Of a DNA stretch of 64,000 nucleotides, positions 34,511 to 43,005 are shown one piece after another (the stretch's first letter is position 1; each line of letters starts with the position of its first letter). The position numbers were made by a program, and so were the translations under genes. This DNA is from Sphingobacteriia bacterium (lineage in GTDB: Bacteria > Bacteroidota > Bacteroidia > Chitinophagales > Chitinophagaceae). Location: positions 372,001 through 436,000 of the forward strand of contig JAFKLS010000018.1 in the NCBI GenBank assembly GCA_017304675.1, given 5' to 3'. The notes below the pieces were generated by a model that was given only the letters and a program-made list of their open reading frames with translations, was not told the origin of the DNA and searched no databases.

Positions 34511-35344
34511 ATGAATCAATTTGGAGGAAGTTGGACTGAAGCAAAAATGGAAATTGTCGTAAGCTATGCAAAAGCTTATTTGAAAATCATGAATAACCAA
34601 TCTTGGGCTAAAACAATTTATTTCGATGGCTTTGCTGGTTCAGGCATTATTGATTCAGAAAAATCTGATGAAATTAAAAAAGGTACTGCTTTAAGAATTT
34701 TAGATTTAGATGATCCCTTAAGATTTGACATTTATTATTTTGTTGAATTAAATGACATTTACAAAAGCTCGTTAGAACAATTAATTAATAAGTTTTATTT
34801 TGGTCGAAATGCTCATGTTGTGCAAGCTGATTGCAACGAGAAGCTTTTAAAATTATCAGAATTCTTAAAAGAAAATAAAAACTATAGAGCTTTAACATTT
34901 ATAGATCCTTATGGTATGTCAGTTGATTGGAATTCAATAAAGTCACTTGCTAATTTAGGTGTTGATTTATGGATATTAGTCCCAACAGGTATTGGCGTGG
35001 CTCGAATGTTAAAAAATAACGGAGATATTTCTGATGCTTGGTTTTCTAAACTTGAAAAATTTCTTGGCTTAACAAGAGAAGAAATAGTTAATCACTTTTA
35101 TAAGAAACAGATTGTAAATACGTTATTTGGTGAGGAGTCTGTTACTATTAAAGAAGTAAATACTGTACAAAAAGTTGGCGATTTATATAAACAGCGACTA
35201 AATACTATTTTCAAGTTTACTTCCGATTCGTTTGTGATGAGAAATAGTACAAACTCAATCATGTATCATTTTATGATGGCAACTAATAATGCAAATGCAC
35301 TTAAAATTGCAAACGACGTAATAAAACCTAATTATAAATTATAA
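34511..35344 (+). CDS. tcmP: Three-Cys-motif partner protein TcmP
   Basis: 277 residues. FDGFAGSGI near 38-46 resembles a Rossmann nucleotide or SAM-binding loop, FVELND at about 77-82 resembles the acidic motif II, and TFIDPYGMSVDW near 129-140 resembles motif IV of methyltransferases. LWILVPTGIGVARM follows. This is the TcmP pattern, a partner of the three-Cys (Gp37/Gp68) family, which follows here with a 1-bp TAATG overlap. The reaction is unknown. AT content is higher than in the flanking core genes, consistent with transfer. Confidence 0.85.
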   Translation: MNQFGGSWTEAKMEIVVSYAKAYLKIMNNQSWAKTIYFDGFAGSGIIDSEKSDEIKKGTALRILDLDDPLRFDIYYFVELNDIYKSSLEQLINKFYFGRNAHVVQADCNEKLLKLSEFLKENKNYRALTFIDPYGMSVDWNSIKSLANLGVDLWILVPTGIGVARMLKNNGDISDAWFSKLEKFLGLTREEIVNHFYKKQIVNTLFGEESVTIKEVNTVQKVGDLYKQRLNTIFKFTSDSFVMRNSTNSIMYHFMMATNNANALKIANDVIKPNYKL

Positions 35345-36054
35345 TGGCACAATCATCAATTGAGTGGACAGAAATGACCTGGAACCCAACTACTGGTTGC
35401 AATAAAATTTCTGCGGGCTGCAAAAATTGTTATGCAGAAGTGATGGCGAGGAGATTACAAGCAATGGGTATTGAAAAATACAAAGATGGCTTCGAACTTC
35501 GTATTCATGAAGATGCATTGCAAATTCCATTCACTTGGAAACATTCGAAAGTTGTTTTTGTAAATTCAATGAGTGATCTATTTCATAAGGATGTTCCATT
35601 TAAGTTCATTCAAAAAGTATTTGACGTAATGAACCAAACGCCGCAACATACTTATCAGGTTTTAACTAAACGAGCAGATAGATTATATGAATTGCACCAT
35701 AAACTTAACTGGACTAACAATATCTGGATGGGCGTTTCTGTTGAGGATGAAAGAGTAAAAGACAGAATTGATTTTTTAAGATATACAGATGCTAAAATTA
35801 AATTCCTTTCTTGTGAACCTTTGATTGGCCCACTTCAAAATCTGGATTTAACAAATATTCACTGGGCAATTGTAGGAGGTGAAAGTGGAAGAAAAGCTAG
35901 ACCCATGCAAGAATCTTGGGTCTGGGATATTAAACAACAATGTACAGAACAAGGCGTTGCTTTCTTTTTTAAGCAATGGGGTGGAATAAATAAGAAAAAG
36001 GCTGGAAGAATTTTAGGTGGAAGAACCTATGATGAAATGCCTGTGAAAATTTAA
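35344..36054 (+). CDS. Phage Gp37/Gp68 family (DUF5131) three-Cys protein
   Basis: 236 residues. The N-terminus has WNPTTGCNKISAGCKNCYA with C19, C26 and C29 (Cx6Cx2C), likely an iron-sulphur or metal site as in radical-SAM-like proteins. Downstream motifs are FVNSMSDLFHKDVP, YQVLTKRADRL, WMGVSVEDERV, FLSCEPLIGP and WAIVGGESGRKARPM, all typical of DUF5131. Members occur in phages and bacterial accessory regions. Its start overlaps the tcmP stop, so the pair is coupled. A terminator-like hairpin follows. Confidence 0.9.
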   Translation: MAQSSIEWTEMTWNPTTGCNKISAGCKNCYAEVMARRLQAMGIEKYKDGFELRIHEDALQIPFTWKHSKVVFVNSMSDLFHKDVPFKFIQKVFDVMNQTPQHTYQVLTKRADRLYELHHKLNWTNNIWMGVSVEDERVKDRIDFLRYTDAKIKFLSCEPLIGPLQNLDLTNIHWAIVGGESGRKARPMQESWVWDIKQQCTEQGVAFFFKQWGGINKKKAGRILGGRTYDEMPVKI

Positions 36055-36060
36055 TACAAT

Positions 36061-36086
36061 AAAACCCGATTGCTCGGGCTTTATTT
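36061..36086. terminator. Bidirectional terminator between DUF5131 gene and alaS
   Basis: AAAACCCGA pairs with TCGGGCTTT around TTGC with one mismatch, followed by a T-run on the plus strand and preceded by A-rich sequence serving the minus strand. It lies between convergent stops at 36054 and 36088. Confidence 0.7.
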
Positions 36087-36087
36087 T

Positions 36088-38757
36088 TTATAATAGTTCT
36101 TTCACTCTTTCAATCACTCGTTGCAAATTACTCGCATCCTGACCACCGGCAGATGCTAAAGTTTTTTGTCCGCCACCACCACCTTTAATCAATGGTGCAA
36201 TATGTTGTTTAATAATTGCTGGAGCCTCCAATTGTTTTTCTGCAACAACACTATCACTCAACATCACAGCTACATTAGGTTTGCCATTGATATTTGCAGC
36301 CAACACAACAACATAATCATTACCTAAATCATTTTTCAGATCGAAACACAATTTCTTTAAATAATCTGCATTGTTTACTTCAACAACTTTACCAATAAAG
36401 GCAACAGAAGCAATATTTTCTTTTTCCCTTAACAATTCCTGTTTTAAAGAATTCAACTGTTTTACTTCTAACCTTTCGACATATTTTTCCAGCTCTTGCT
36501 TTTCTAAAACAATTTTTTCAACTGCTTTTAAAGGATCTTTCGTTTTTAATAAGGTGGCCACTTCTTTTAAACTCATCAACTGATCGTACAAGAAATTGTA
36601 TGCTGCAGAACCTGTGAGTGCTTCAATTCTTCTAACTCCGCTGGCAACAGCACTTTCAGCATTTATTTTAAACATACCGATCATCCCTGTATGCATCACG
36701 TGTGTACCACCGCACAACTCAACAGAATAATTCGGATCGATCGTTACCACACGAACAACATCACCATATTTTTCTCCAAACAATGCCATCGCCCCTAATT
36801 TCAATGCTTCTTCTTTCGGCATAGTGCGAATCACTACCGGAATATTTTCTCTGATCTTATCGTTCACCATTTTTTCAACAGCACGAATTTCTTCTTCCGT
36901 CATTTTAGCAAAATGAGAAAAGTCGAAACGCAATTCATGTTCGTTCACTAAACTTCCTTTTTGTGCCACATGTGTGCCCAACACCTTTCTCAATGCAGCA
37001 TGCATTAAATGCGTTGCAGTATGATTGTACATGGTGTACAAACGTTTCTCCTGATCAACATTTGCAATAACAGTTCCATCAACCGTTGCAGGAAGTTTTT
37101 CTACGAAATGAATAACACTATCATTTTCTTTTTTGGTATCAACAACAGCAATTTTTTCATCACCGAATTGCAACCAGCCTCTATCACCAACCTGACCACC
37201 GCTTTCAGCATAGAAAGGCGTTTCGGATAAAACGATCTGATATTGTTCTTTGCCTTTTGCAGAAACTCTTCTGTATTTGGCAACAGTTGTTTCAATCATA
37301 AGATCGTTATAATCTTTTGGAGCAATGGGCTGAACATCATTCACTACTACCCAATCATCTGTATCGATTGCTGTGGCTACCCGTGAACGTGTTTTTTGTT
37401 GTTGAAGAGCATTATTAAAGCCAACCATATCTACAACTATTCCTTTTTCGCGAGCCATCAATTCTGTTAAGTCAATTGGAAAGCCAAAAGTATCATACAA
37501 CTCAAAAGCAAAGTTTCCATCTATTTTTATTGGAGTAGTAGCATCTATAATAATACCTTGAGAACTTCTTGTAACACCATCTCGTAATCTATCGTCCGCA
37601 TATTTTTCAAATCTTTGTATCCCACTTGCCAATGTTCTCAAAAACGCATCTTCTTCTTCCTTAATCACTTTCGTAACAAAATCTTGCTGTTTAATCAATT
37701 CAGGAAAAACATTTTCAAATTGTTTTGCAATCACCGGCAACAACTGATGCAACAACGGTTGTTTGTAATTAAGATAAGAATAATAATAACGAACCGCTCT
37801 TCTTAAAATTCTACGGATAACATAACCTGCTCCGGTATTGCTTGGCAACTGCCCATCAGCAATGGTAAAACTGATGGCACGAATATGATCTGCCAACACT
37901 CTGAATGCAATGGCTTCTTTGCTATCGCTGTAATCGTATTTTTTTGAAACGATATTTTCAATGGCTGTAATTGTTCCTGTGAAAACATCTGTATCATAAT
38001 TAGATGTTTTGTTTTGAATCACACGAACCAAACGTTCAAATCCCATTCCGGTATCAACGTGTTTGGCAGGCAACTCTTCTAAGCTTCCATCTTTTTTTCT
38101 GTTGAACTGAATGAATACGTTATTCCATATTTCAATCACTTGCGGATGGTCGTTGTTCACCAACGTTTTTCCATCCACCATTCTTCTTTCTTCATCCGTT
38201 CTGCAATCAACATGTATTTCGGTACATGGTCCACAAGGACCGGTATCACCCATTTCCCAAAAATTATCTTTTTTCTTTCCCAATAAAATCCTGTCTTCAC
38301 TAATTACTTTTTTCCATTCATTGTATGCTTCACTATCTTTCGGCAAACCTTCTTTTGCATCACCTTCAAAAATGGTAACATACAATCTGCTTTTATCTAG
38401 TTTCAACACTTCCGTTAATAATTCCCAACTCCATGCAATGGCTTCTGCTTTAAAATAATCGCCAAAGCTCCAGTTACCCAACATTTCAAACATGGTGTGG
38501 TGATACGTATCAACACCCACTTCTTCCAGATCATTGTGTTTACCACTTACACGCAAACATTTTTGTGTATCGGCCACACGTTTGTTTTCAGGATTTTTAT
38601 TCCCTAAGAAATAATCTTTGAACTGATTCATCCCCGCATTGGTAAACAATAAAGTAGGATCATTCTTTACCACTATGGGGGCAGATGGCACAATATGATG
38701 TCCTTTACTTTTAAAGAAATCTAAAAAGGTTTGTCTAATCTCAGCACTCGTCATCAT
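36088..38757 (-). CDS. alaS: Alanyl-tRNA synthetase
   Basis: 889 residues, the normal bacterial length. Class II motifs near the N-terminus (SAEIRQTFLDFFKSKGHHIV, FTNAGMNQFKDYFLG, RVSGKHNDLEEVG, THHHTMFEMLGNWSFGDY-like region) are followed by the editing domain with the zinc-type HTATHLMHAALRKVLG and ELCGGTHVMHTG, and the C-terminal domain ending with the Gly-rich KGGGGGQKTLASAGG. It charges tRNA-Ala and clears Ser/Gly errors. Two adjacent Met codons (38757, 38754) could start it. A TACCTTTG -7 element lies upstream. Confidence 0.97.
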   Translation of the reverse strand: MMTSAEIRQTFLDFFKSKGHHIVPSAPIVVKNDPTLLFTNAGMNQFKDYFLGNKNPENKRVADTQKCLRVSGKHNDLEEVGVDTYHHTMFEMLGNWSFGDYFKAEAIAWSWELLTEVLKLDKSRLYVTIFEGDAKEGLPKDSEAYNEWKKVISEDRILLGKKKDNFWEMGDTGPCGPCTEIHVDCRTDEERRMVDGKTLVNNDHPQVIEIWNNVFIQFNRKKDGSLEELPAKHVDTGMGFERLVRVIQNKTSNYDTDVFTGTITAIENIVSKKYDYSDSKEAIAFRVLADHIRAISFTIADGQLPSNTGAGYVIRRILRRAVRYYYSYLNYKQPLLHQLLPVIAKQFENVFPELIKQQDFVTKVIKEEEDAFLRTLASGIQRFEKYADDRLRDGVTRSSQGIIIDATTPIKIDGNFAFELYDTFGFPIDLTELMAREKGIVVDMVGFNNALQQQKTRSRVATAIDTDDWVVVNDVQPIAPKDYNDLMIETTVAKYRRVSAKGKEQYQIVLSETPFYAESGGQVGDRGWLQFGDEKIAVVDTKKENDSVIHFVEKLPATVDGTVIANVDQEKRLYTMYNHTATHLMHAALRKVLGTHVAQKGSLVNEHELRFDFSHFAKMTEEEIRAVEKMVNDKIRENIPVVIRTMPKEEALKLGAMALFGEKYGDVVRVVTIDPNYSVELCGGTHVMHTGMIGMFKINAESAVASGVRRIEALTGSAAYNFLYDQLMSLKEVATLLKTKDPLKAVEKIVLEKQELEKYVERLEVKQLNSLKQELLREKENIASVAFIGKVVEVNNADYLKKLCFDLKNDLGNDYVVVLAANINGKPNVAVMLSDSVVAEKQLEAPAIIKQHIAPLIKGGGGGQKTLASAGGQDASNLQRVIERVKELL

Positions 38758-38828
38758 AATTCTTAAATCAGTTTTATGCTTTTATTTGCAGCGGTAATAA
38801 TTTAGTTCAATACTTTTACAAAAGTGCC

Positions 38829-38864
38829 CAAAGGTAAGGCTGTAACTTCAAAAGTTTTACAGCC
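38829..38864 (-). promoter_or_regulatory. alaS -7 element with adjoining palindrome
   Basis: The minus strand reads TACCTTTG at 38829-38836, an exact TAnnTTTG match. Immediately upstream of it, GGCTGTAACTT and AAGTTTTACAGCC (38838-38864) form an imperfect palindrome with a 2-nt bulge, lying where a repressor would block the promoter. The alaS start is about 72 nt downstream. Confidence 0.45.
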
Positions 38865-38931
38865 CTGCTGAAAGTGGCCCCGGATGGTATAAAAGAGGTT
38901 ATGGTAGTTTAATAACCTGCCCTTAAACCAC

Positions 38932-39909
38932 ATGAACCAGAAAAGAATAAAATATTATTATAACACGCATACACTTAGGTACGAAAAGGTTGAAACGCCG
39001 CTTCGTATAAGGCTTTTGCAGGTATTTGGTTTTGTTGCCGCCTCCATTGTTACAGGAGTGATAATTGTGCTGATTGCTTTTAAATATGTAGACAGTCCCA
39101 AAGAAAAAATACTACGCCAGCAAAATGATGACCTCAGGGGAAATTATGCCCTGCTCGAAGACCGGCTTAAACAGCTGGAATTACAAATGGGTGAACTGGA
39201 AAACAGGGACAATACGGTTTACCGCTCTATTTTTGAATCGGAGCCCATACCCGACAGTGCCCGTGTAAAAGATATGGAGAAGAAAAAAGAGGTTCAACTG
39301 GTGCAAACAAAAGGGGAATCGGAACTGGTAAATGAAATAAGAGATCAGTTAAACGACCTTTCTTTACGAACGGCCTATCAAAGTGTGAGTTATAAAGAAA
39401 TTGAAGGGATGGTGAAGAATAAGGAGAAATTGTTATTGGCCATTCCTGCTATTCAGCCGGTAAGCAATAAAGATCTTAACAGGATAGCCAGCGGTTTTGG
39501 CAACCGCATAGACCCTGTTTATAAAGTAAGAAAATTTCATGCAGGGCTGGATTTTACAGCACCTATAGGCACGCCGATTTATGCTACTGCAGATGGTACG
39601 GTAAAAGAAGCGGGGTTTAACACCGGGGGATATGGCAATGAAGTGGTCATTAACCATGGCTACGGATACCAAACCTTATACGGGCACATGTATCGCGTTA
39701 AAGCCAAACAGGGGCAAACGGTAAAACGAGGAGAAGTAATAGGTTACGTGGGTAACACCGGAAAGAGCACCGGCCCCCACTGCCATTATGAAGTACACAG
39801 AAATGGCGTTCCTGTAGACCCCATTTATTATTTTTACAACGATTTAACACCTGCCCAATTTGACAGGATTTTAAAATTGGCAGCGGCGGGAAACCAAAGT
39901 CTGGACTAA
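38932..39909 (+). CDS. M23-family membrane-anchored metallopeptidase
   Basis: 325 residues. A membrane segment lies at about 28-50 (VFGFVAASIVTGVIIVLIAF), followed by a periplasmic coiled coil (about 60-130) and a C-terminal LytM/M23 domain from about 180: RIASGFGNRIDPVY, KFHAGLDFTAPIGTPIYA with metal-binding His and Asp, YGHM, and GPHCHYEVH. All zinc ligands appear intact, so endopeptidase activity on peptidoglycan is likely. It is divergent from alaS, with its own promoter region in the 174-bp gap. Confidence 0.92.
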   Translation: MNQKRIKYYYNTHTLRYEKVETPLRIRLLQVFGFVAASIVTGVIIVLIAFKYVDSPKEKILRQQNDDLRGNYALLEDRLKQLELQMGELENRDNTVYRSIFESEPIPDSARVKDMEKKKEVQLVQTKGESELVNEIRDQLNDLSLRTAYQSVSYKEIEGMVKNKEKLLLAIPAIQPVSNKDLNRIASGFGNRIDPVYKVRKFHAGLDFTAPIGTPIYATADGTVKEAGFNTGGYGNEVVINHGYGYQTLYGHMYRVKAKQGQTVKRGEVIGYVGNTGKSTGPHCHYEVHRNGVPVDPIYYFYNDLTPAQFDRILKLAAAGNQSLD

Positions 39910-39993
39910 GGATTTATATTTAGAACAAAGTATCTATACTGCTTGTTATTGTTATTACAACAGTACTTAATTATTCTTTTACAACAATTATTT

Positions 39994-40230
39994 ATGGAGC
40001 CTGCGGCAAAGGCATATTTACTAAGAATCATACATACCATTAGCCTTGGTTTATTATGGCTTGTTGTTAACTCTACAGCAGGTATTATGTATGGCTATGC
40101 TTTTCCTAAAGAAAAAATAGCTGCGGGCAATATTATTTTCTATTGCTGGTTTGCTGTTAGCTTTATTTGCTACCTATGGTTCGTTATCAGGCTTTGGAGC
40201 AAGCCTTTGGACTTTGAGGATAAACATTAA
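39994..40230 (+). CDS. Small two-helix membrane protein
   Basis: 78 residues with two hydrophobic helices (about 9-28, HTISLGLLWLVVNSTAGIMY, and about 40-62, IIFYCWFAVSFICYLWFVI) and a short acidic tail. ATG 39994 is preferred over an in-frame TTG 17 codons upstream. No family recognised. It lies after the M23 peptidase and overlaps the stop of the prohibitin-like gene by 4 bp (convergent). Confidence 0.6.
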   Translation: MEPAAKAYLLRIIHTISLGLLWLVVNSTAGIMYGYAFPKEKIAAGNIIFYCWFAVSFICYLWFVIRLWSKPLDFEDKH

Positions 40231-41162
40231 TTTTTACCATCTAAAATAACGGGGGCCCCACTCTTGCCCATAATAATGGTTTTGGCATTGGGCGAGGTTG
40301 CTATTTCTTTCATGGCTTTTATTTGTTCATACTGCAATTGCTTATCTGTAAGGCCGCTACTAATAATACGCTGGTAATCTGCAATACCTTGCGCTTCTAC
40401 ACGTTTCCGTTCGGCCTCCTGCTTTTCTTTTTGCAGCACAAATTCCATTTTCTGTGCCTCCTGTTCTGCTTTAATTTTTTCTTCTATAGATGCTTTTACG
40501 CTGGTTGGCAGGGTTATATTCCTTACCAGGAGTTGTTCCAGCACCAGGCCCCTTTGTTTAAAGTTTACTTCTATGGTTTTAAATATTCTTGCCTGAAATT
40601 CATCGCGCTTGGTAGAATACAAATCAACTGCAGTATAATACACGGCATTATCCCTGATTTTTGTTCTGGTAACCGGGCGAACGATTTTATCTTTAAAATC
40701 GAAACCTATTTCTTTGGCAATACGGGGAGCTTCTACCGGTAAAACACGATACAAGACAGTAAGGTCTATGATCACTTCCAATCCATCTGCGGTTAATGCC
40801 CTAATAGCATCATCGCCTGTTTTATCTCCTTCATCATGTACACCACTCATGGTATAATTCTGTGTTTTTACATCAATGGTTTTTACTTCTACCAGTGGGT
40901 TAATAATATTAAGCCCACTGTTTAAAACATCATCCTGCACTTTGCCAAATAAAGATTTAACACCTATTTCCCCTGCATTTATCTGTTTAATACAGGAGGT
41001 TAAAAAACCCAACGCCACAATTATAAGCCCGATAGTTCTTACAACGGAAGCATAGGCAGGCAAAGGTGCATTCATTCGTTTTAAAGAATAGCTTAACAGA
41101 ATAGCAAGTACACCAAGAATCATTAATATCATAAATATTGTTTTGAAAAAGTTTATACGCAA
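40227..41162 (-). CDS. Prohibitin-like SPFH-domain membrane protein
   Basis: 311 residues. One N-terminal membrane helix or hairpin (IFMILMILGVLAILLSY and VRTIGLIIVALGFLTSC), then an SPFH domain (about 65-225: GEIGVKSLFGKVQDDVLNSG, LTVLYRVLP, YYTAVDLYSTKRDEFQA) and a charged coiled coil (KIKAEQEAQKMEFVLQKEKQ onward). SPFH proteins form membrane-bound ring scaffolds that modulate proteases or microdomains; the partner here is unknown. It follows the NTF2-like gene by 21 bp on the same strand. Confidence 0.88.
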   Translation of the reverse strand: MRINFFKTIFMILMILGVLAILLSYSLKRMNAPLPAYASVVRTIGLIIVALGFLTSCIKQINAGEIGVKSLFGKVQDDVLNSGLNIINPLVEVKTIDVKTQNYTMSGVHDEGDKTGDDAIRALTADGLEVIIDLTVLYRVLPVEAPRIAKEIGFDFKDKIVRPVTRTKIRDNAVYYTAVDLYSTKRDEFQARIFKTIEVNFKQRGLVLEQLLVRNITLPTSVKASIEEKIKAEQEAQKMEFVLQKEKQEAERKRVEAQGIADYQRIISSGLTDKQLQYEQIKAMKEIATSPNAKTIIMGKSGAPVILDGKN

Positions 41163-41183
41163 ATAGTTTTAATATAAAAAAGG

Positions 41184-41609
41184 TCAACTGCTATGATCTA
41201 CCACAATTTTCCATTCTCCATTAATTTTTTTGAAAAGCAAAGTATATACGCCATTGGCATTGCCAATGGTTCTGGTTAGAAAATATTTGCCAATTACAAA
41301 ATAATATGTTGCCGAAAGTTTTTTTACCGAAACAATTTCGAACCTGAGTTTCCCCATCGAAGCAGTATCGGGATACCCTTTTTTATAATTGGTCAAGGCA
41401 TTATTATACCCGTAAACAGGGCCATTCTTACCCATAAAAACAAGGCTATCATTTTCCCAATATCCTATCATAAACTTTTCCAAATTACCTTTATTCCATT
41501 CACTCACCTGTTCGTTAAGAATTCTAATAATTTGCTGCTCGCCTGTTTTTTGTGCTTTGGTAAAGGAAAAGGAAACAAGTAATACCCACAAAGCAATGAG
41601 TTTTTTCAT
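41184..41609 (-). CDS. Secreted NTF2-like (DUF4440/SnoaL-type) protein
   Basis: 141 residues. A signal peptide (LIALWVLLVSFSFTKAQ) is followed by one NTF2-like domain: IIRILNEQVSEWNKGNLEKF, YWENDSLVFMG, GYNNALTNYKKGYP and the end VYTLLFKKINGEWKIVVDHS. This matches the DUF4440/SnoaL-like group, small cone-shaped ligand-binding folds. The ligand is unknown. It is upstream of and probably co-transcribed with the prohibitin-like gene. Confidence 0.8.
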   Translation of the reverse strand: MKKLIALWVLLVSFSFTKAQKTGEQQIIRILNEQVSEWNKGNLEKFMIGYWENDSLVFMGKNGPVYGYNNALTNYKKGYPDTASMGKLRFEIVSVKKLSATYYFVIGKYFLTRTIGNANGVYTLLFKKINGEWKIVVDHSS

Positions 41610-41659
41610 GCCAAAATTTTCACCTAAGCTACACTAATTTTCAACCACTTTTTTAATGT

Positions 41660-42322
41660 TTACTTGTTGGGTTTTGTTGCCCTGATAATTTCTCTTTTAC
41701 CGGGTGGGCCAGGAATTTTTTCAATGGTAAATCCGGCTGCTTTCATTGTTTTCTGTACAGTGCTTTTACTACAATAAGTTACTAAAATACCATTGGGAAC
41801 AAGCCAGGAGTATAGTTGGGAAAACACAGCTTCCGTCCACAATTCCGGTTGTGCTGCCGGGGCAAAAGCATCGTAGTAAATCAGGGTAAATGGCAAATCG
41901 GTTGAAAAACCGAGCAACGATTGATTGGTTTTATGAAAGGAAAAATACCTGTTGAATACAATATCTGTATCCCATTTACTTTCATGTAGTTGCAAAATAA
42001 TTTCTTTGCCTGCATAATTTAACAAGGTATATTCTTTTTCCTGAAGCGGAAATAATTCAATAGCGTTGTATTTTATTTTTTGTTGAAATTTATTTGCGGC
42101 TTCATAGGTAAGCATAGCATTGAGCCCTGTACCTAATCCCATCTCAAAAATATTAATGATTTCAAATTGCTTTAATTCAATCAATGGCAACAATCCTGTT
42201 TGAATAAAAATATGGCTGCTCTCCTGCACCGCCCCATGAATGCTGTGATAAGTAACATTCATCTCTGCTATTTCAATGGTTGGTGAACCATCTTTCGTTA
42301 TCAAAATTTCCCTTTTCATCAT
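41660..42322 (-). CDS. mnmD: tRNA mnm5s2U34 methyltransferase MnmD
   Basis: 220 residues. GLGTGLNAMLTYEA is the SAM-binding loop and YYDAFAPAAQPELWTEAVFS, LVPNGILVTYCSKS and IPGPPGKREIIRATK are typical of MnmD, the methyltransferase that completes 5-methylaminomethyl-2-thiouridine at the tRNA wobble position. In many bacteria MnmD is fused to MnmC oxidoreductase; here it is stand-alone, as in many Bacteroidota. Two adjacent Met codons are possible starts. Divergent from the glycosylase gene with only 23 bp between. Confidence 0.88.
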   Translation of the reverse strand: MMKREILITKDGSPTIEIAEMNVTYHSIHGAVQESSHIFIQTGLLPLIELKQFEIINIFEMGLGTGLNAMLTYEAANKFQQKIKYNAIELFPLQEKEYTLLNYAGKEIILQLHESKWDTDIVFNRYFSFHKTNQSLLGFSTDLPFTLIYYDAFAPAAQPELWTEAVFSQLYSWLVPNGILVTYCSKSTVQKTMKAAGFTIEKIPGPPGKREIIRATKPNK

Positions 42323-42345
42323 GGCAAATTACTTAACTTGTTTGC

Positions 42346-42972
42346 ATGAAACATATTGAACATTTACGGAAAGATAAAAAGCTTGCCAAAGCTTTGCACA
42401 ATGAAGTTGTAGAATTAAAGCTCAGGAAAAATATTCCGCTTCGTTTAATGTCCAGTATTATGAGCCAACAGCTAAGTACAAAAGTGGCTCAGGTAATTTA
42501 CAATCGTTTCATTCAATTGTATAATGGAAAAGAACCAAAGCCACAACAGGTTTTAGATACACAAGATGAAATTTTAAGATCCATTGGTTTATCTAATGCC
42601 AAAGTGAGTTATGTAAAAAATGTTGCAGCTTTTTGTTTAGAACACTCCATAACCGATAAAAAATTAGCTCAACTTTCTAACGAAGAAATTATTGAATTGC
42701 TTACTCAAATAAAAGGAGTTGGGCGTTGGACCGTAGAAATGTTACTCATGTTCAGCCTTGGAAGAGAGGATGTTTTTGCAACAGACGACCTTGGTATTCA
42801 AAATGCCATGATAAACTTATACAAACTCAATAGAACAGATAAAAAGCAGTTTAAAGCAACAATGGAACAGATAGCAGAAAAATGGAGACCATACAGAACT
42901 TATGCCTGCCTGTATTTATGGCAATGGAAAGACAATGCGCCTGTTACAAAAACAAAAAAGCCGACCAAATGA
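42346..42972 (+). CDS. DNA-3-methyladenine glycosylase, AlkA-like HhH-GPD
   Basis: 208 residues. SIMSQQLSTKVAQVIYNRF and the helix-hairpin-helix ITQIKGVGRWTVEMLL-like segment are followed by VFATDDLGIQNAM, with the catalytic Asp region. This places it in the AlkA branch of the HhH-GPD superfamily, which removes alkylated bases in base excision repair. It lacks the N-terminal domain of E. coli AlkA. A terminator overlaps its stop codon. Confidence 0.9.
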   Translation: MKHIEHLRKDKKLAKALHNEVVELKLRKNIPLRLMSSIMSQQLSTKVAQVIYNRFIQLYNGKEPKPQQVLDTQDEILRSIGLSNAKVSYVKNVAAFCLEHSITDKKLAQLSNEEIIELLTQIKGVGRWTVEMLLMFSLGREDVFATDDLGIQNAMINLYKLNRTDKKQFKATMEQIAEKWRPYRTYACLYLWQWKDNAPVTKTKKPTK

Positions 42973-42984
42973 TTGGCCGGCTTT
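42957..42984. terminator. Terminator at the end of the AlkA-like gene
   Basis: AAAGCCGACCAA and TTGGCCGGCTTT pair over 12 bp with one A-C mismatch; the 4-nt loop contains the TGA stop of the glycosylase gene. The following sequence is only moderately T-rich. It could also serve the convergent heptad-repeat gene. Confidence 0.65.
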
Positions 42985-43005
42985 AGCTCCTACCCTTCAA
43001 AGATT

